From Nocardia sp. XZ_19_385 (GTDB lineage: Bacteria; Actinomycetota; Actinomycetes; Mycobacteriales; Mycobacteriaceae): a stretch of DNA of 64,000 nucleotides. Shown here in pieces: positions 28,878-36,841 of this stretch. Positions within the stretch are counted from its first letter, which is position 1; the number at the start of each line of letters is the position of its first letter. The stretch lies in assembly GCF_015355755.1 (NCBI RefSeq), contig NZ_JACVEE010000002.1:1488001-1552000 (forward strand), written 5' to 3'. The position numbers were made by a program, and so were the translations under genes. A model generated the notes under the pieces. It saw nothing but the letters and a program-made list of their open reading frames with translations. It searched no databases and was not told where the DNA came from.

Positions 28878-30194
28878 TCACCGATCCTGCGCTGACGAGC
28901 CGCTGGACGTCGCGGATTCGGCGCGGTCCAGAGCGCGGATGGGCAGGCGGGCCGCGACCCGGAATCCGCCGCTGGGGCGCGGGCCGGCGGTCAGGGCGCC
29001 GCCGAGGGCGTGGGCGCGTTCCCGCATGCCGACGATGCCGTTGCCGCCGGAGGTCCCGGCGCGCGGCTGGTTGCCGAAGGGTCGGGTGTTGTCGATGGTG
29101 ATGTCGACCGATTCCGCCGCGTAGCGGACGGTGACGGTGGCGTCGGCGCCGGGTGCGTGCCGGGCGACGTTGGTCAGGGATTCTTGGATGATGCGGGCGG
29201 CGGCGACGTCGATGACGCTCGGCAGTTTCTGCGGGTCGCCGATGATTCGAGTGCTGACCGCCAAGCCCGCGGTGCGGGTGCGCTGCAGGAGCGCGTCCAT
29301 GTCTTCGATGCTGGGGGCGGGTGCTCTCGGCGCCGGGCGGGGTTCGACGGGGCGCTCCTGCGCGGCCTCCCGAGCCATGCGGCGCTGGCTGAACTCGTCG
29401 ACCTTCGAATCCTGTTCTTCTACAACAGGATCAGCGACGGTGCCGGTGCGGATGGTCTGCAGCAGTGTGTGGACTTCGGCGAGCGCGTCCTTGCTCGCGG
29501 TCTTGATCGCCGCCAGCGCGGAGGCGGCCTGCTCGGGTCTGCGGTCGAACAGCTCCAGCGCCACCGAGGACTGCACGTTGATCAGTGAAAGGCTGTGTGC
29601 CAGAACGTCATGCAGTTCGCGGGCGATGGCGAGCCGCTCTTCCCCGGCCCGGCGTTCGCGCTGCGCTTCCTCGTCTCTGCGGGCGGCCTCGGCCCGCTGT
29701 CTGCGCGCGTCCAGTACGGCCCGCCGCTGCCGGATGCCCTCGGCGATGCCGACCAGCACCGTCAGCCAGGCCATCAGGCCGAATACCTGCCACCCGTTGG
29801 TCTCGTGCCCGAACCAGCCGGGCACCGGCCAGACCAGCAGCAGATAGCCCAGCGGTACCAGGGGATAAGTCCACCAGCGGGATCCGACCACCGCGGCGGT
29901 CAGGAACGCGACGATCAGGGAGAAGAAGATCGGCCCGTAGCCGTAGCCGAGCGCCAGGTAGAGCACGCACGCGGCGAACGCGACCGGCAGCACCGCCATC
30001 GGGAAACGTCGGCGGAACAGCAGCGCGACCGGCCCGACGAGCAGCAGGAGGTAGCCGAGCCAGTCCAGCGACTGGGCCCCGGCTTGCCCGAGATTGGCGC
30101 CGCGACCACCCAAGACCTGCACGACCGCCAAGCCCAGGGCGAGAACCAAATCCCAACCGACCCAGCCACGTTTCGTAATGTCCGGCGCCTTCAC
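28878..30194 (-). CDS. Sensor histidine kinase (HisKA_3 type)
   Basis: A 438-residue membrane kinase. Residues about 10-150 hold four to six membrane helices. The phospho-acceptor His is in ERLAIARELHDVLAHSLS near 205, and the HATPase domain is near 325-430 with GNGIVGMRERA. About 45 residues between the dimerisation and ATPase domains form an unusual Arg/Pro/Glu-rich linker (RRMAREAAQERPVEPRPAPR). There is no large external sensor domain, so membrane-state sensing is likely. The start is GTG at 30194. Confidence 0.92.
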   Translation of the reverse strand: MKAPDITKRGWVGWDLVLALGLAVVQVLGGRGANLGQAGAQSLDWLGYLLLLVGPVALLFRRRFPMAVLPVAFAACVLYLALGYGYGPIFFSLIVAFLTAAVVGSRWWTYPLVPLGYLLLVWPVPGWFGHETNGWQVFGLMAWLTVLVGIAEGIRQRRAVLDARRQRAEAARRDEEAQRERRAGEERLAIARELHDVLAHSLSLINVQSSVALELFDRRPEQAASALAAIKTASKDALAEVHTLLQTIRTGTVADPVVEEQDSKVDEFSQRRMAREAAQERPVEPRPAPRAPAPSIEDMDALLQRTRTAGLAVSTRIIGDPQKLPSVIDVAAARIIQESLTNVARHAPGADATVTVRYAAESVDITIDNTRPFGNQPRAGTSGGNGIVGMRERAHALGGALTAGPRPSGGFRVAARLPIRALDRAESATSSGSSAQDR

Positions 30195-30302
30195 GCCCTC
30201 AGCCTATGCGGATCTGGCCCGTTCAGCGTGCGCCGCAGTACGTATGTCGAACGTCGCCGCGCGACGGATGTGGCAGAGCGCCCTGCGCGGGATTCTCGGT
30301 GC

Positions 30303-31202
30303 ATGACAGATTCCATCGTGGTCACCGCGGGGCTGACCAAACGCTACGGCGCCCACACTGCCGTCGACGGCGTCGCCATGCGCGTCGAAGCCGGCGAGAT
30401 CTACGGCTTTCTGGGTCCGAACGGGGCCGGGAAGACGACCACGCTGCGCATGCTGGTCGGCTTGATCCGTCCGAGCGCGGGCTCGGCGACGGTACTCGGG
30501 CACGCCCCGGGTGATCCGGACGCGGTGCGCCGCATCGGCGTACTCATCGAGGGTCCCGGCTTCTACCCGTACCTCTCCGGCCGCGACAACCTGCGTGTGC
30601 TGGCGAAATACCGCGGCCTCGGACGTGACGATGTCGCCGAGGCCCTGGTCCGGGTCGGCCTGGCCAACCGCGCCGAGGACAAATTCCGCACCTACTCCCT
30701 CGGCATGAAACAGCGGCTCGGTGTCGGTGCGGCCCTGCTCGGCCGCCCCGACCTGCTGATCCTGGACGAACCGACCAATGGTCTGGACCCGGCGGGCATG
30801 GCCGAAATGCGGGAACTCATCACCGCTCTCGCCGGCGACGGCCACACCGTGCTGCTCTCCAGTCACATGCTCAGCGAGGTGCAGGAGATCTGCGACCGAG
30901 TCGGCGTGATCTCCGGCGGCAAGTTGCGCACCGAGTCCACGGTGGCCGAATTGCGCGGCGCGGCTTCACTTCTGCTGCGTGCCGAGCCGATCGAACTGGC
31001 ATTACCGGCGGTGCGCAACGCCGTGGGCGGCAACGCGCTGCTGACTTCCAGCGGAATTCGCATCGAGGCGGGACCGGACGCGGCGCCCAAGGTGGCGCGC
31101 GCGGTCGTCGAGGCGGGCGCGGACCTGCTGGAACTGCGGGTCGACGAGAAATCCCTGGAAGAAGTCTTTTTCGAATTGACGGAAATGGAGACGGTGCTAT
31201 GA
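30303..31202 (+). CDS. ABC transporter ATP-binding protein (drug-export type)
   Basis: A 299-residue ATPase. Walker A GPNGAGKTTT is at about 39-48, the signature YSLGMKQRLG near 135, Walker B LLILDEPTNGLDPAG near 160, and a switch His in LLSSHML. The C-terminal 80 residues form the regulatory extension of the CcmA/DrrA class, ending EEVFFELTEMETVL. It overlaps the permease by ATGA and is divergent from the two-component system. It probably exports a peptide antibiotic or lipid-like compound. Confidence 0.92.
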   Translation: MTDSIVVTAGLTKRYGAHTAVDGVAMRVEAGEIYGFLGPNGAGKTTTLRMLVGLIRPSAGSATVLGHAPGDPDAVRRIGVLIEGPGFYPYLSGRDNLRVLAKYRGLGRDDVAEALVRVGLANRAEDKFRTYSLGMKQRLGVGAALLGRPDLLILDEPTNGLDPAGMAEMRELITALAGDGHTVLLSSHMLSEVQEICDRVGVISGGKLRTESTVAELRGAASLLLRAEPIELALPAVRNAVGGNALLTSSGIRIEAGPDAAPKVARAVVEAGADLLELRVDEKSLEEVFFELTEMETVL

Positions 31203-32047
31203 GAGACCTGCTGGCGAGTGCAATGGCGGAAATGCTGCGGCTGCGGAAGTGGCCCGCGTTCTGGATCATTCTCGGCACCTGGGTGCTGCTGAATCTGACC
31301 TTCAGCTACCTGTTCAATTATCTGGATTACACCGGCGGCGAACAGAATTCGATGTCGGACAATCTCCCGAAAGATGTACTGCTGCAACAGATGCTGCCCG
31401 CGGCGGTGCCGGAGGTGTTCACCCAGGGCATGGCGATGTTCGGCGGCGCGCTGATGCTTATTCTCGGTGCGCTGGTCATGGGTAGCGGCTACGGCTGGGG
31501 CACCTGGAAAACGGTGCTGACCCAGGGGCCGTCGCGGATCACCGCGGTCGGCGGCGTGCTGGTGAGCCTGGCCGTGGTGGTCGGGTCGCTGGTCGTCGTG
31601 GCCTTCCTGGCCGACGTGGCGGTGGCTTCACTCATCGCGGTGTCGCAGTCGCAATCGCTCGCGCTGCCGGCGCTGTCCCAGTCGTTGCACGGCATTCTCA
31701 CCGGCGCGATGATTCTCGGCATGTGGACGCTGGCGGGGGCGTTGATCGGCACCATTGCCCGCGGGCCCGCGCTGGCCGTCGGACTGGGTCTGGTCTGGGT
31801 GCTGGTGGTGGAGAACCTGCTGCGTGGCGTCTCGGGCATCTTCGGCCCGCTGGAGGCGGTGACCGATCGGCTGCCCGGTACGGCGGCCGGCTCGCTGGCC
31901 GGGGCGATGCGCACGGTGGACGGGCCCGCGACGCCCGGGGTGCTGGACATCCTGTCTCGAAGCGAATCGCTGATCGTGCTGGGGATCTACCTGTTGGTGT
32001 TCACGGTGGGCACGATGTGGCTGGTCCACAGGCGGGACCTCGTCTGA
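31199..32047 (+). CDS. ABC-2-type membrane permease
   Basis: A 282-residue protein with six predicted membrane helices (residues about 22-40, 78-98, 112-140, 160-182, 190-210 and 255-275). The first periplasmic loop is long (residues 40-78). It resembles the permease half of bacitracin/lantibiotic exporters (ABC2_membrane_4 type). Its ATG overlaps the ATPase stop. The stop abuts the convergent TetR gene with no gap. Confidence 0.88.
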   Translation: MRDLLASAMAEMLRLRKWPAFWIILGTWVLLNLTFSYLFNYLDYTGGEQNSMSDNLPKDVLLQQMLPAAVPEVFTQGMAMFGGALMLILGALVMGSGYGWGTWKTVLTQGPSRITAVGGVLVSLAVVVGSLVVVAFLADVAVASLIAVSQSQSLALPALSQSLHGILTGAMILGMWTLAGALIGTIARGPALAVGLGLVWVLVVENLLRGVSGIFGPLEAVTDRLPGTAAGSLAGAMRTVDGPATPGVLDILSRSESLIVLGIYLLVFTVGTMWLVHRRDLV

Positions 32048-32656
32048 TCACGGGGGTGGATCCAGGATCGCGTGGGCAAGTCTGTGCAGCCCGGCGGTGA
32101 TCTGCTCATTGCCGAGCCCGCGCTCGCGCTGGTTCAGGTAGACCTCGGCGGTCAACGGTGCGAGCAACGGTTCGATCAGTGAATCCGCTTCCGGGACAGC
32201 GGCTTCGCGTAGCAGGGAATGAATGTGCACACGCCAGAACTGGTAGGCGCCGGTGGCGAAGCGTGCACTGCCGCTTTCCGCGCCGAGCACGAGATGCGCA
32301 TGGCCGTCGAGCAATTCGACCATGGCAGCGTAGAAGGCCGCGAGCCGTTCGGCGGGCGGTGCGCCCGGGCCGAGCGGCGGATCCCCGCGCAGCAACTGTT
32401 CCTGGATGACGCGCTCGTGCTCGTCCAGCAGCGCCACCGCGATCGCCCCGACGCTCGGAAACCGCCGGTACAGCGTCCCCCGTCCGACTCCGGCCGCCTT
32501 GGCGATGTCGTCCATCGTCACCGTGCGCGGATCGCGGCCGGCGAACAGCTCCGCGGCGGCAGCGAGGATCTTTCCCCGATTCCGAGCCGCGTCGGCGCGC
32601 TCGGGTGGCGCGGAGTCGCCGGGCGCGGCGAGCAGGTCGCGATCGGCTGGGTTCAT
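32048..32656 (-). CDS. TetR-family transcriptional repressor
   Basis: A 202-residue TetR protein with the HTH at about 20-70 (TVTMDDIAKAAGVGRGTLYRRFPSVGAIAVAL) and an Ala/Leu-rich ligand domain. The ATG at 32656 begins MNPADRDLLA. The gene is divergent from the azoreductase-SMR operon. The 100-base gap holds two copies of GGACA-N3-TGTCC, one near each start codon, so it probably represses both genes. The inducer is likely a quinone, azo compound or cationic drug. Confidence 0.9.
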   Translation of the reverse strand: MNPADRDLLAAPGDSAPPERADAARNRGKILAAAAELFAGRDPRTVTMDDIAKAAGVGRGTLYRRFPSVGAIAVALLDEHERVIQEQLLRGDPPLGPGAPPAERLAAFYAAMVELLDGHAHLVLGAESGSARFATGAYQFWRVHIHSLLREAAVPEADSLIEPLLAPLTAEVYLNQRERGLGNEQITAGLHRLAHAILDPPP

Positions 32657-32684
32657 AGCGATCACCGTAACCTCCGGAATAAGT

Positions 32685-32697
32685 GGACACAATGTCC
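32685..32697. promoter_or_regulatory. TetR operator 1
   Basis: GGACACAATGTCC is a GGACA-N3-TGTCC palindrome 29 bases before the TetR start. It lies within a 28-base near-perfect inverted repeat (32671-32698 versus 32724-32751; 26 of 28 positions agree). Confidence 0.7.
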
Positions 32698-32724
32698 GGT
32701 TCTGCTCTACCGTAAGCACGAAAC

Positions 32725-32737
32725 GGACATTGTGTCC
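32725..32737. promoter_or_regulatory. TetR operator 2
   Basis: GGACATTGTGTCC matches the same palindrome in inverted orientation, 20 bases before the azoreductase ATG. The two centres are 40 bases apart, about four helical turns, which would suit cooperative binding. Confidence 0.7.
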
Positions 32738-32756
32738 ACTTACTTCGGAGGCTCTC

Positions 32757-33404
32757 ATGACCGCCCTGCTGCACCTCGACGCCAGCGCCCGCCGCAATTC
32801 CCTCAGCCGCGAACTCGGTTCCGCGTTCGCCGAAGCCTGGCGAGGTGAACACCCGGAGGGCGACTACCGCTACCGGGACCTCGCGGCCGACCCGATTCCG
32901 TTCATCGACGAGGCCTGGGCGGAACTCTGCGATCGCGTATTGGCCAACGGCGCAACGGATCTCGATCGACTGGCGGATCTGGCCGAGACCCCGGCGCAGC
33001 GCGCCGCCTGGGCCGTCGTCGAGCCACTGCTCGCCGAGGTCCGCGCCGCCGACGTAGTCCTGATCGGCGCCCCGATGTACAACTACTCGATCCCCGCGAG
33101 CCTCAAGGCCTGGCTGGACCAGATCACGTTCCCGCGAATGTCGCTGGCCCCCACCCGTTTCGTGGTCGCGTCGGCCCGCGGCGGCGCCTACTCGCCGGGT
33201 GCGCCGAAGGAACGCTTCGACTACCAGGAGCGCTACCTGCGCGACTTCTTCGCGGGTCACTTCGCCGTCGAGGACACGGTGTTCCTCAACGCCGAACTGG
33301 CCAACTCGCGCCAGGATCCGCACCTCGCGCACCTGCGTGCCCAGCACGACGATTCCTATCAGGCGGCGCTGGCGGCGGCTCGGCGGCTGGGCAAGGAGTA
33401 CTGA
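32757..33404 (+). CDS. FMN-dependent NADH:quinone/azo-compound oxidoreductase (AzoR type)
   Basis: A 215-residue flavodoxin-like reductase. The FMN phosphate loop is LDASARRNSLSREL at the N-terminus. PMYNYSIPASLKAWLDQI is the AzoR signature, and ASARGGAYSPG is a second FMN contact. It reduces quinones or azo compounds by two electrons. GGAGG stands five bases before the ATG, overlapping the end of the inverted repeat. The SMR gene begins two bases after its stop codon. Confidence 0.92.
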   Translation: MTALLHLDASARRNSLSRELGSAFAEAWRGEHPEGDYRYRDLAADPIPFIDEAWAELCDRVLANGATDLDRLADLAETPAQRAAWAVVEPLLAEVRAADVVLIGAPMYNYSIPASLKAWLDQITFPRMSLAPTRFVVASARGGAYSPGAPKERFDYQERYLRDFFAGHFAVEDTVFLNAELANSRQDPHLAHLRAQHDDSYQAALAAARRLGKEY

Positions 33405-33405
33405 C

Positions 33406-33726
33406 ATGAGCTGGGTCGTCCTCGGTTTCGCCGGACTGGTGGAGATCATCTGGTCGCAGAGCATCAAACCGACCGAGAACTTCACCAAGCCGCTGCCCAC
33501 GCTGGTCTGCTTCGTGCTGGGCGCGCTCGCGGTGTATCTGCTCTCGCGGGCCATGCAGACGCTGCCGGTCGGCACCGCCTACGCCGTCTTCACCGGTATC
33601 GGCGCGCTCGGCGCCATCGGGCTCGGTGTGCTGGTGCACCGGGATCCGCTCAGCGCGGGCCGAATGCTTTCCCTCGCACTGATTCTCGGCGGCATTGTGC
33701 TGGCCCGGGTCACCAACCCCGAGTGA
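33406..33726 (+). CDS. Small multidrug resistance (SMR) transporter, Gdx/SugE-like
   Basis: A 106-residue protein with four membrane helices. The essential membrane Glu is Glu13 (GLVEIIW), and GTAYAVFTGIGALGA is the third-helix signature. The WSQSIK region resembles guanidinium-exporter relatives but lacks their full LKYTDGF pattern, so the substrate could be guanidinium or a quaternary cation. It starts one base after the azoreductase stop, so both are under the same TetR control. Confidence 0.9.
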   Translation: MSWVVLGFAGLVEIIWSQSIKPTENFTKPLPTLVCFVLGALAVYLLSRAMQTLPVGTAYAVFTGIGALGAIGLGVLVHRDPLSAGRMLSLALILGGIVLARVTNPE

Positions 33727-33743
33727 TGAGTAGGGTCGGTCGA

Positions 33744-34196
33744 ATGGATCAGCCAGTTCGGATACCGGATCTGTCCGACCGACCGCACCAGCTCACCGTC
33801 GAACGGGTGATGGCAGCGTCCCCGGGTCTGCTGTACGCGGCCCTGACGCAAGGCTTCGACATCTGGTTCGCCGCGCCGGGCTCGGTGCTGATGAAACCCG
33901 CGGTGAACGAGCCGTTCTTCTTCGAAACCGAATTCGAGGGCAAACGCAGCCCGCACTATGGCCGGTTTCTACGGTTGCAACCGGAACGGCTGGTGGAATT
34001 CACCTGGGTTACCGGGGCGGACGGCACCGAGGGCGCCGAAACCGTGGTCAACATCGAGTTCGTGCATCAGCCGCGCGGTATCCGACTTCGCTTGCGGCAC
34101 TCGGGTTTTCCGAATGAGAAGGCACGCGATCGGCATCGCGCCGCCTGGCCGTTGGTACTCGAACAGCTCGATCGTCGTACCGGCCTCACAGTCTGA
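33744..34196 (+). CDS. SRPBCC/AHSA1-like domain protein
   Basis: A 150-residue START/SRPBCC-fold protein: RVMAASPGLLYAALTQGFDIWFA, then VEFTWVT and a long C-terminal helix (RHRAAWPLVLEQLDRR). Such proteins bind hydrophobic ligands or act as Hsp90-activator-like modules. The ATG at 33744 was chosen because AGGG is placed eight bases upstream; an ATG at 33726 overlapping the SMR stop is also open. It may be part of the azoreductase operon. Confidence 0.78.
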   Translation: MDQPVRIPDLSDRPHQLTVERVMAASPGLLYAALTQGFDIWFAAPGSVLMKPAVNEPFFFETEFEGKRSPHYGRFLRLQPERLVEFTWVTGADGTEGAETVVNIEFVHQPRGIRLRLRHSGFPNEKARDRHRAAWPLVLEQLDRRTGLTV

Positions 34197-34248
34197 TCGC
34201 GGCGAGTAGGTTCGTTGCCGACGGATCGAATCATCTGAAAGGACCGTG

Positions 34249-34689
34249 ATGCCAACACGTACCGCGCGCACCGCCTGGACCGGCGGGCTGCAGGACGGCT
34301 CCGGGCAGGTCGACCTGGCCAGCTCCGGCGTCGGCAAGTTCGACGTGTCGTTCCCGAAGCGTTCGGCCGAGGACGCCGACGGCACGACCAGCCCGGAGGA
34401 GCTCATCGCCGCCGCGCATTCGTCGTGCTTCGCGATGGCGCTCTCGGCGCAGATCGGCAACGCGGGCGGCACCCCGGAGAGCCTGGACGTGACCGCCGAT
34501 GTCACCCTGGGCCCGGACCCGGCCGGTGGCTTCCGGATCAACGCCATCAAGCTGACGGTGCGCGGCCGGGTGTCGGGTCTGGACGCTGCCGGTTTCGCCG
34601 CCGCCGCGGCCGCCGCCAAGGCGGGCTGCCCGGTGAGCAAGGCCTTGGCGGGCGTGGACAACATCTCGCTCGACGCCGCTCTCGCGTAA
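34249..34689 (+). CDS. OsmC/Ohr-family peroxiredoxin
   Basis: A 146-residue OsmC-type hydroperoxide reductase. The two redox cysteines are Cys60 (AAHSSCFAMAL) and Cys127 (KAGCPVSKAL). TTSPEELIAAAHSSC is diagnostic. It reduces organic hydroperoxides with help from a lipoyl or thiol partner. AAAGGA precedes the ATG. Its place next to a reductase and a drug-exporter operon makes a small chemical-stress group. Confidence 0.92.
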   Translation: MPTRTARTAWTGGLQDGSGQVDLASSGVGKFDVSFPKRSAEDADGTTSPEELIAAAHSSCFAMALSAQIGNAGGTPESLDVTADVTLGPDPAGGFRINAIKLTVRGRVSGLDAAGFAAAAAAAKAGCPVSKALAGVDNISLDAALA

Positions 34690-34751
34690 TCGAGTCTGCC
34701 GCTTGGTTCTTCGCGTGCCGATGTCGGTACGTGGGGAGCCATGCGGTCGGG

Positions 34752-35249
34752 TCAGGCGCGGAAGTAGGGGCGGGCGATGCGGTGGTACATCGCTGGGATC
34801 GCGACGAGGACCGCCGCCACGTGGATGGCACGGAAGATCGCGATACCGACGCCGCTCGCCGTGACGCCGTCGAAGAGGGTGCCGATGTCGTCGGTGGACA
34901 GCACGGCCCGGATCGGCTCGACGAGCAGCGAGGCCAGGCCGAGGACGCCGATCCCGAAGGTCAGGGCGACGCGGGCCCAGCGGTCGCCGTGCGTCATCCG
35001 GATGGCGACGGCCAGCACCACCAGATAGAGCACGGCGCGCATGGCGAGTCCGGTCGCGAGGCCACCCAGATCGGCGTCGGAGCGTTCCAGCAGCAGCGCG
35101 GTCTGCGCGAGCGCCTCGGCGACGCCGGCGAGCAGGGCGACGACGAGCGCACCGAAAGCCAGCGCGACCGGGCGCGGCGCCCGCGCGGGTTCCCGGATCG
35201 GTGCTAGTGAAAGGTTTTGCGGCCAAACGGAAAAGGCAGTGGCGGTCAT
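34752..35249 (-). CDS. Hypothetical four-helix membrane protein
   Basis: A 165-residue protein with four hydrophobic helices (residues about 28-50, 70-90, 98-118 and 135-155) and short charged loops. I recognise no family. The ATG at 35249 is preferred; an upstream start at 35288 would reach toward cbtA. It lies 35 bases after cbtA on the same strand and could be cotranscribed with it. Function unknown. Confidence 0.6.
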   Translation of the reverse strand: MTATAFSVWPQNLSLAPIREPARAPRPVALAFGALVVALLAGVAEALAQTALLLERSDADLGGLATGLAMRAVLYLVVLAVAIRMTHGDRWARVALTFGIGVLGLASLLVEPIRAVLSTDDIGTLFDGVTASGVGIAIFRAIHVAAVLVAIPAMYHRIARPYFRA

Positions 35250-35284
35250 GGGACCGACACTGCCTTTCGAGTTCCAGACCGGGA

Positions 35285-36037
35285 TCAACCCGCGGTAGCA
35301 GCCGGTTCTCGTACGGGAGAGCTAGAGCGCGTGGCGAACTCGGTCAGCGCCGCGAAAGCCAGGCCGAGGCAGGCCCACAGCGTCGCCGACACCGCGAGCG
35401 AAGACACCCGGAACTGCCAGAGCAGGCTGGCCGGGAAGTCGGCCTTGACCTCGTCGACGCCGGGCAGCGCGATATAGCCGACGGTGACGACCGCGACGAA
35501 CGCGGCCACGCCGCCGATCAGCCGGAAGCTGTCGAGCTGGGTGTGCAGCAGCTTGTAGACGAAGACGGCCGCGCCGACAGCGACCAGTCCGAGGACCACG
35601 GCGGCCACCCACAACCAGGTGCGGTCGCTGATGGTCTCCGGATCGCCGACCGCGGGCGGGTTCGCCGGGTACTTGAAGAACGGCACCGCGACGATCGCGG
35701 CCCAGCCGCCGATCGCCGAGGCAATGGCGAATCGGGGGCCGGACAGCGCGGTGTAGCGGCGGCCGAAATGCGCGACCGCGGCGAAGATCGCGCCGAGTGC
35801 CAGGCCTGCCAGGCCGAGTGCCAGGAATTGCCCGGCCTTCTGACCGCCGCGGCTGACCAGTGGTTCTTCCTCGCTGCCGTGCGAATGGCCGCCCGCGGCG
35901 GCTTCCTCGATGGCAATGGCCGCTTCGATTTTCGGCTCGCCGACGAAGTAGCCGACCGTCGCGGCCAGCAGGCCCGCGATCAATCCGGCCAGCAGGCCGC
36001 GCAATAGGAGGGTTTTGAGGGATTCGTTCAGTGGCAC
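35285..36037 (-). CDS. cbtA: CbtA-family cobalt transporter subunit
   Basis: A 250-residue membrane protein with five to six helices. A His-rich loop (GGHSHGSEEEPL, residues about 49-60) lies after the first helix. CbtA with CbtB forms a predicted cobalt uptake system, found next to B12 riboswitches and cobalamin genes. It begins ten bases inside cbtB. Control by the riboswitch upstream of cbtB would couple cobalt uptake to B12 level. Confidence 0.85.
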   Translation of the reverse strand: MPLNESLKTLLLRGLLAGLIAGLLAATVGYFVGEPKIEAAIAIEEAAAGGHSHGSEEEPLVSRGGQKAGQFLALGLAGLALGAIFAAVAHFGRRYTALSGPRFAIASAIGGWAAIVAVPFFKYPANPPAVGDPETISDRTWLWVAAVVLGLVAVGAAVFVYKLLHTQLDSFRLIGGVAAFVAVVTVGYIALPGVDEVKADFPASLLWQFRVSSLAVSATLWACLGLAFAALTEFATRSSSPVREPAATAG

Positions 36038-36222
36038 GGAAGCCCCAGCAGATGGCGTCCGTCGTGCATCAGCTCATGCATGAACATCCCGCTGCGCGAG
36101 ATGGCCCCCTGATCGAAACCGACCAGGTACAGCGTGAGCAGTGCGAGCAGAACGACACCCACCGTGACGAGCACGGTAGCCAGCGAATCGGTTGCGCGGC
36201 TGGGGATATGCGCGATGGCCAT
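36028..36222 (-). CDS. cbtB: CbtB-family cobalt transporter subunit
   Basis: A 64-residue protein with one membrane helix (residues about 14-36) and the family's His-rich tail HELMHDGRHLLGLPCH, likely the metal-capturing end. AGGAGG stands five bases before the ATG. The gene lies directly after a cobalamin riboswitch and overlaps cbtA by ten bases. Confidence 0.9.
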   Translation of the reverse strand: MAIAHIPSRATDSLATVLVTVGVVLLALLTLYLVGFDQGAISRSGMFMHELMHDGRHLLGLPCH

Positions 36223-36261
36223 GAGTTCCTCCTAGGGATACGCGTCCCATCGAGTGGTCCG

Positions 36262-36385
36262 TGCGATGGGTGCCGGTGTCTGGCTTCCCGGCACCTGGGA
36301 CAACCCGGTGCATGGATCACAGTGGCGCGACCGCTCCGGAATCACACCGGAATTACCGCAGCACCCCTCGCGTCTGTCCCTCGAA
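36262..36385 (-). ncRNA. Cobalamin (adenosylcobalamin-type) riboswitch
   Basis: On the reverse strand the segment carries the B12-aptamer core: AATTCCGGTGTGATTCCGG, AGCGGTCGCGCCACTGTGA (the B12 box, complement of 36317-36326) and GGGAAGCCAGACACCGGC. These match the conserved cobalamin riboswitch in order and spacing. A downstream hairpin CCCATCG/CGATGGG (36246-36270) ends about a dozen bases before the cbtB AGGAGG and may form the expression platform. It is expected to shut off cbtBA when B12 is abundant. Confidence 0.88.
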
Positions 36386-36438
36386 CTGTGACAGGCCCTT
36401 ACGGCTGCCGTCAACACGGCATATCCGGCATATGGGAA

Positions 36439-36466
36439 CGCCCGGCGAGCCATGGCTTGCCGGGCG
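36439..36466 (-). terminator. Hairpin terminator after mhuD
   Basis: CGCCCGGCGAGCC and GGCTTGCCGGGCG pair 12 of 13 positions around a two-base centre, 16 bases after the mhuD stop on the reverse strand. Confidence 0.7.
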
Positions 36467-36481
36467 ATTCGTGAAACAAGA

Positions 36482-36793
36482 TCAGGATTTGGGGGAGACG
36501 TCCATGACGACTTCGAACTCCAGCAGCGACGCCCCGGTCGAGACCGGCTTCTTGTCGCCGCTGCCCGCGTGCGCGGCGCGCGCCGGGCCGTCCCGCCAGG
36601 CCGCGAAGGAATCCTCGGAATCCCACTGGGTGACAACGAAGTACCGGTTGTCCCCGGCGACGGGGCGCAGCAGCTGGAAGCCGAGGAACCCGGGCGACCC
36701 CTCCACCGCGTGCGCACGATGGGCGAACCGCTTCTCCAATTCGGGGCCCGCGCCCTCCGGAACCTCGATCGCGTTGATCTTCACAACAGCCAT
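36482..36793 (-). CDS. mhuD: Haem-degrading monooxygenase, MhuD type
   Basis: A 103-residue ABM-fold protein that aligns almost end to end with M. tuberculosis MhuD (Rv3592). The functional residues Asn7 (KIN), Trp66 (FAAWRDG) and His75 (AAHAG, proximal haem ligand) all occupy the expected positions. MhuD splits haem to mycobilin, releasing iron without CO. It is divergent from the alpha/beta hydrolase. Syntenic with Rv3591c-Rv3592. Confidence 0.92.
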   Translation of the reverse strand: MAVVKINAIEVPEGAGPELEKRFAHRAHAVEGSPGFLGFQLLRPVAGDNRYFVVTQWDSEDSFAAWRDGPARAAHAGSGDKKPVSTGASLLEFEVVMDVSPKS

Positions 36794-36841
36794 GATTCGA
36801 GTGTATTCGCGGGGTCGGCGATAGGACCCCTCCCAGGGCGC

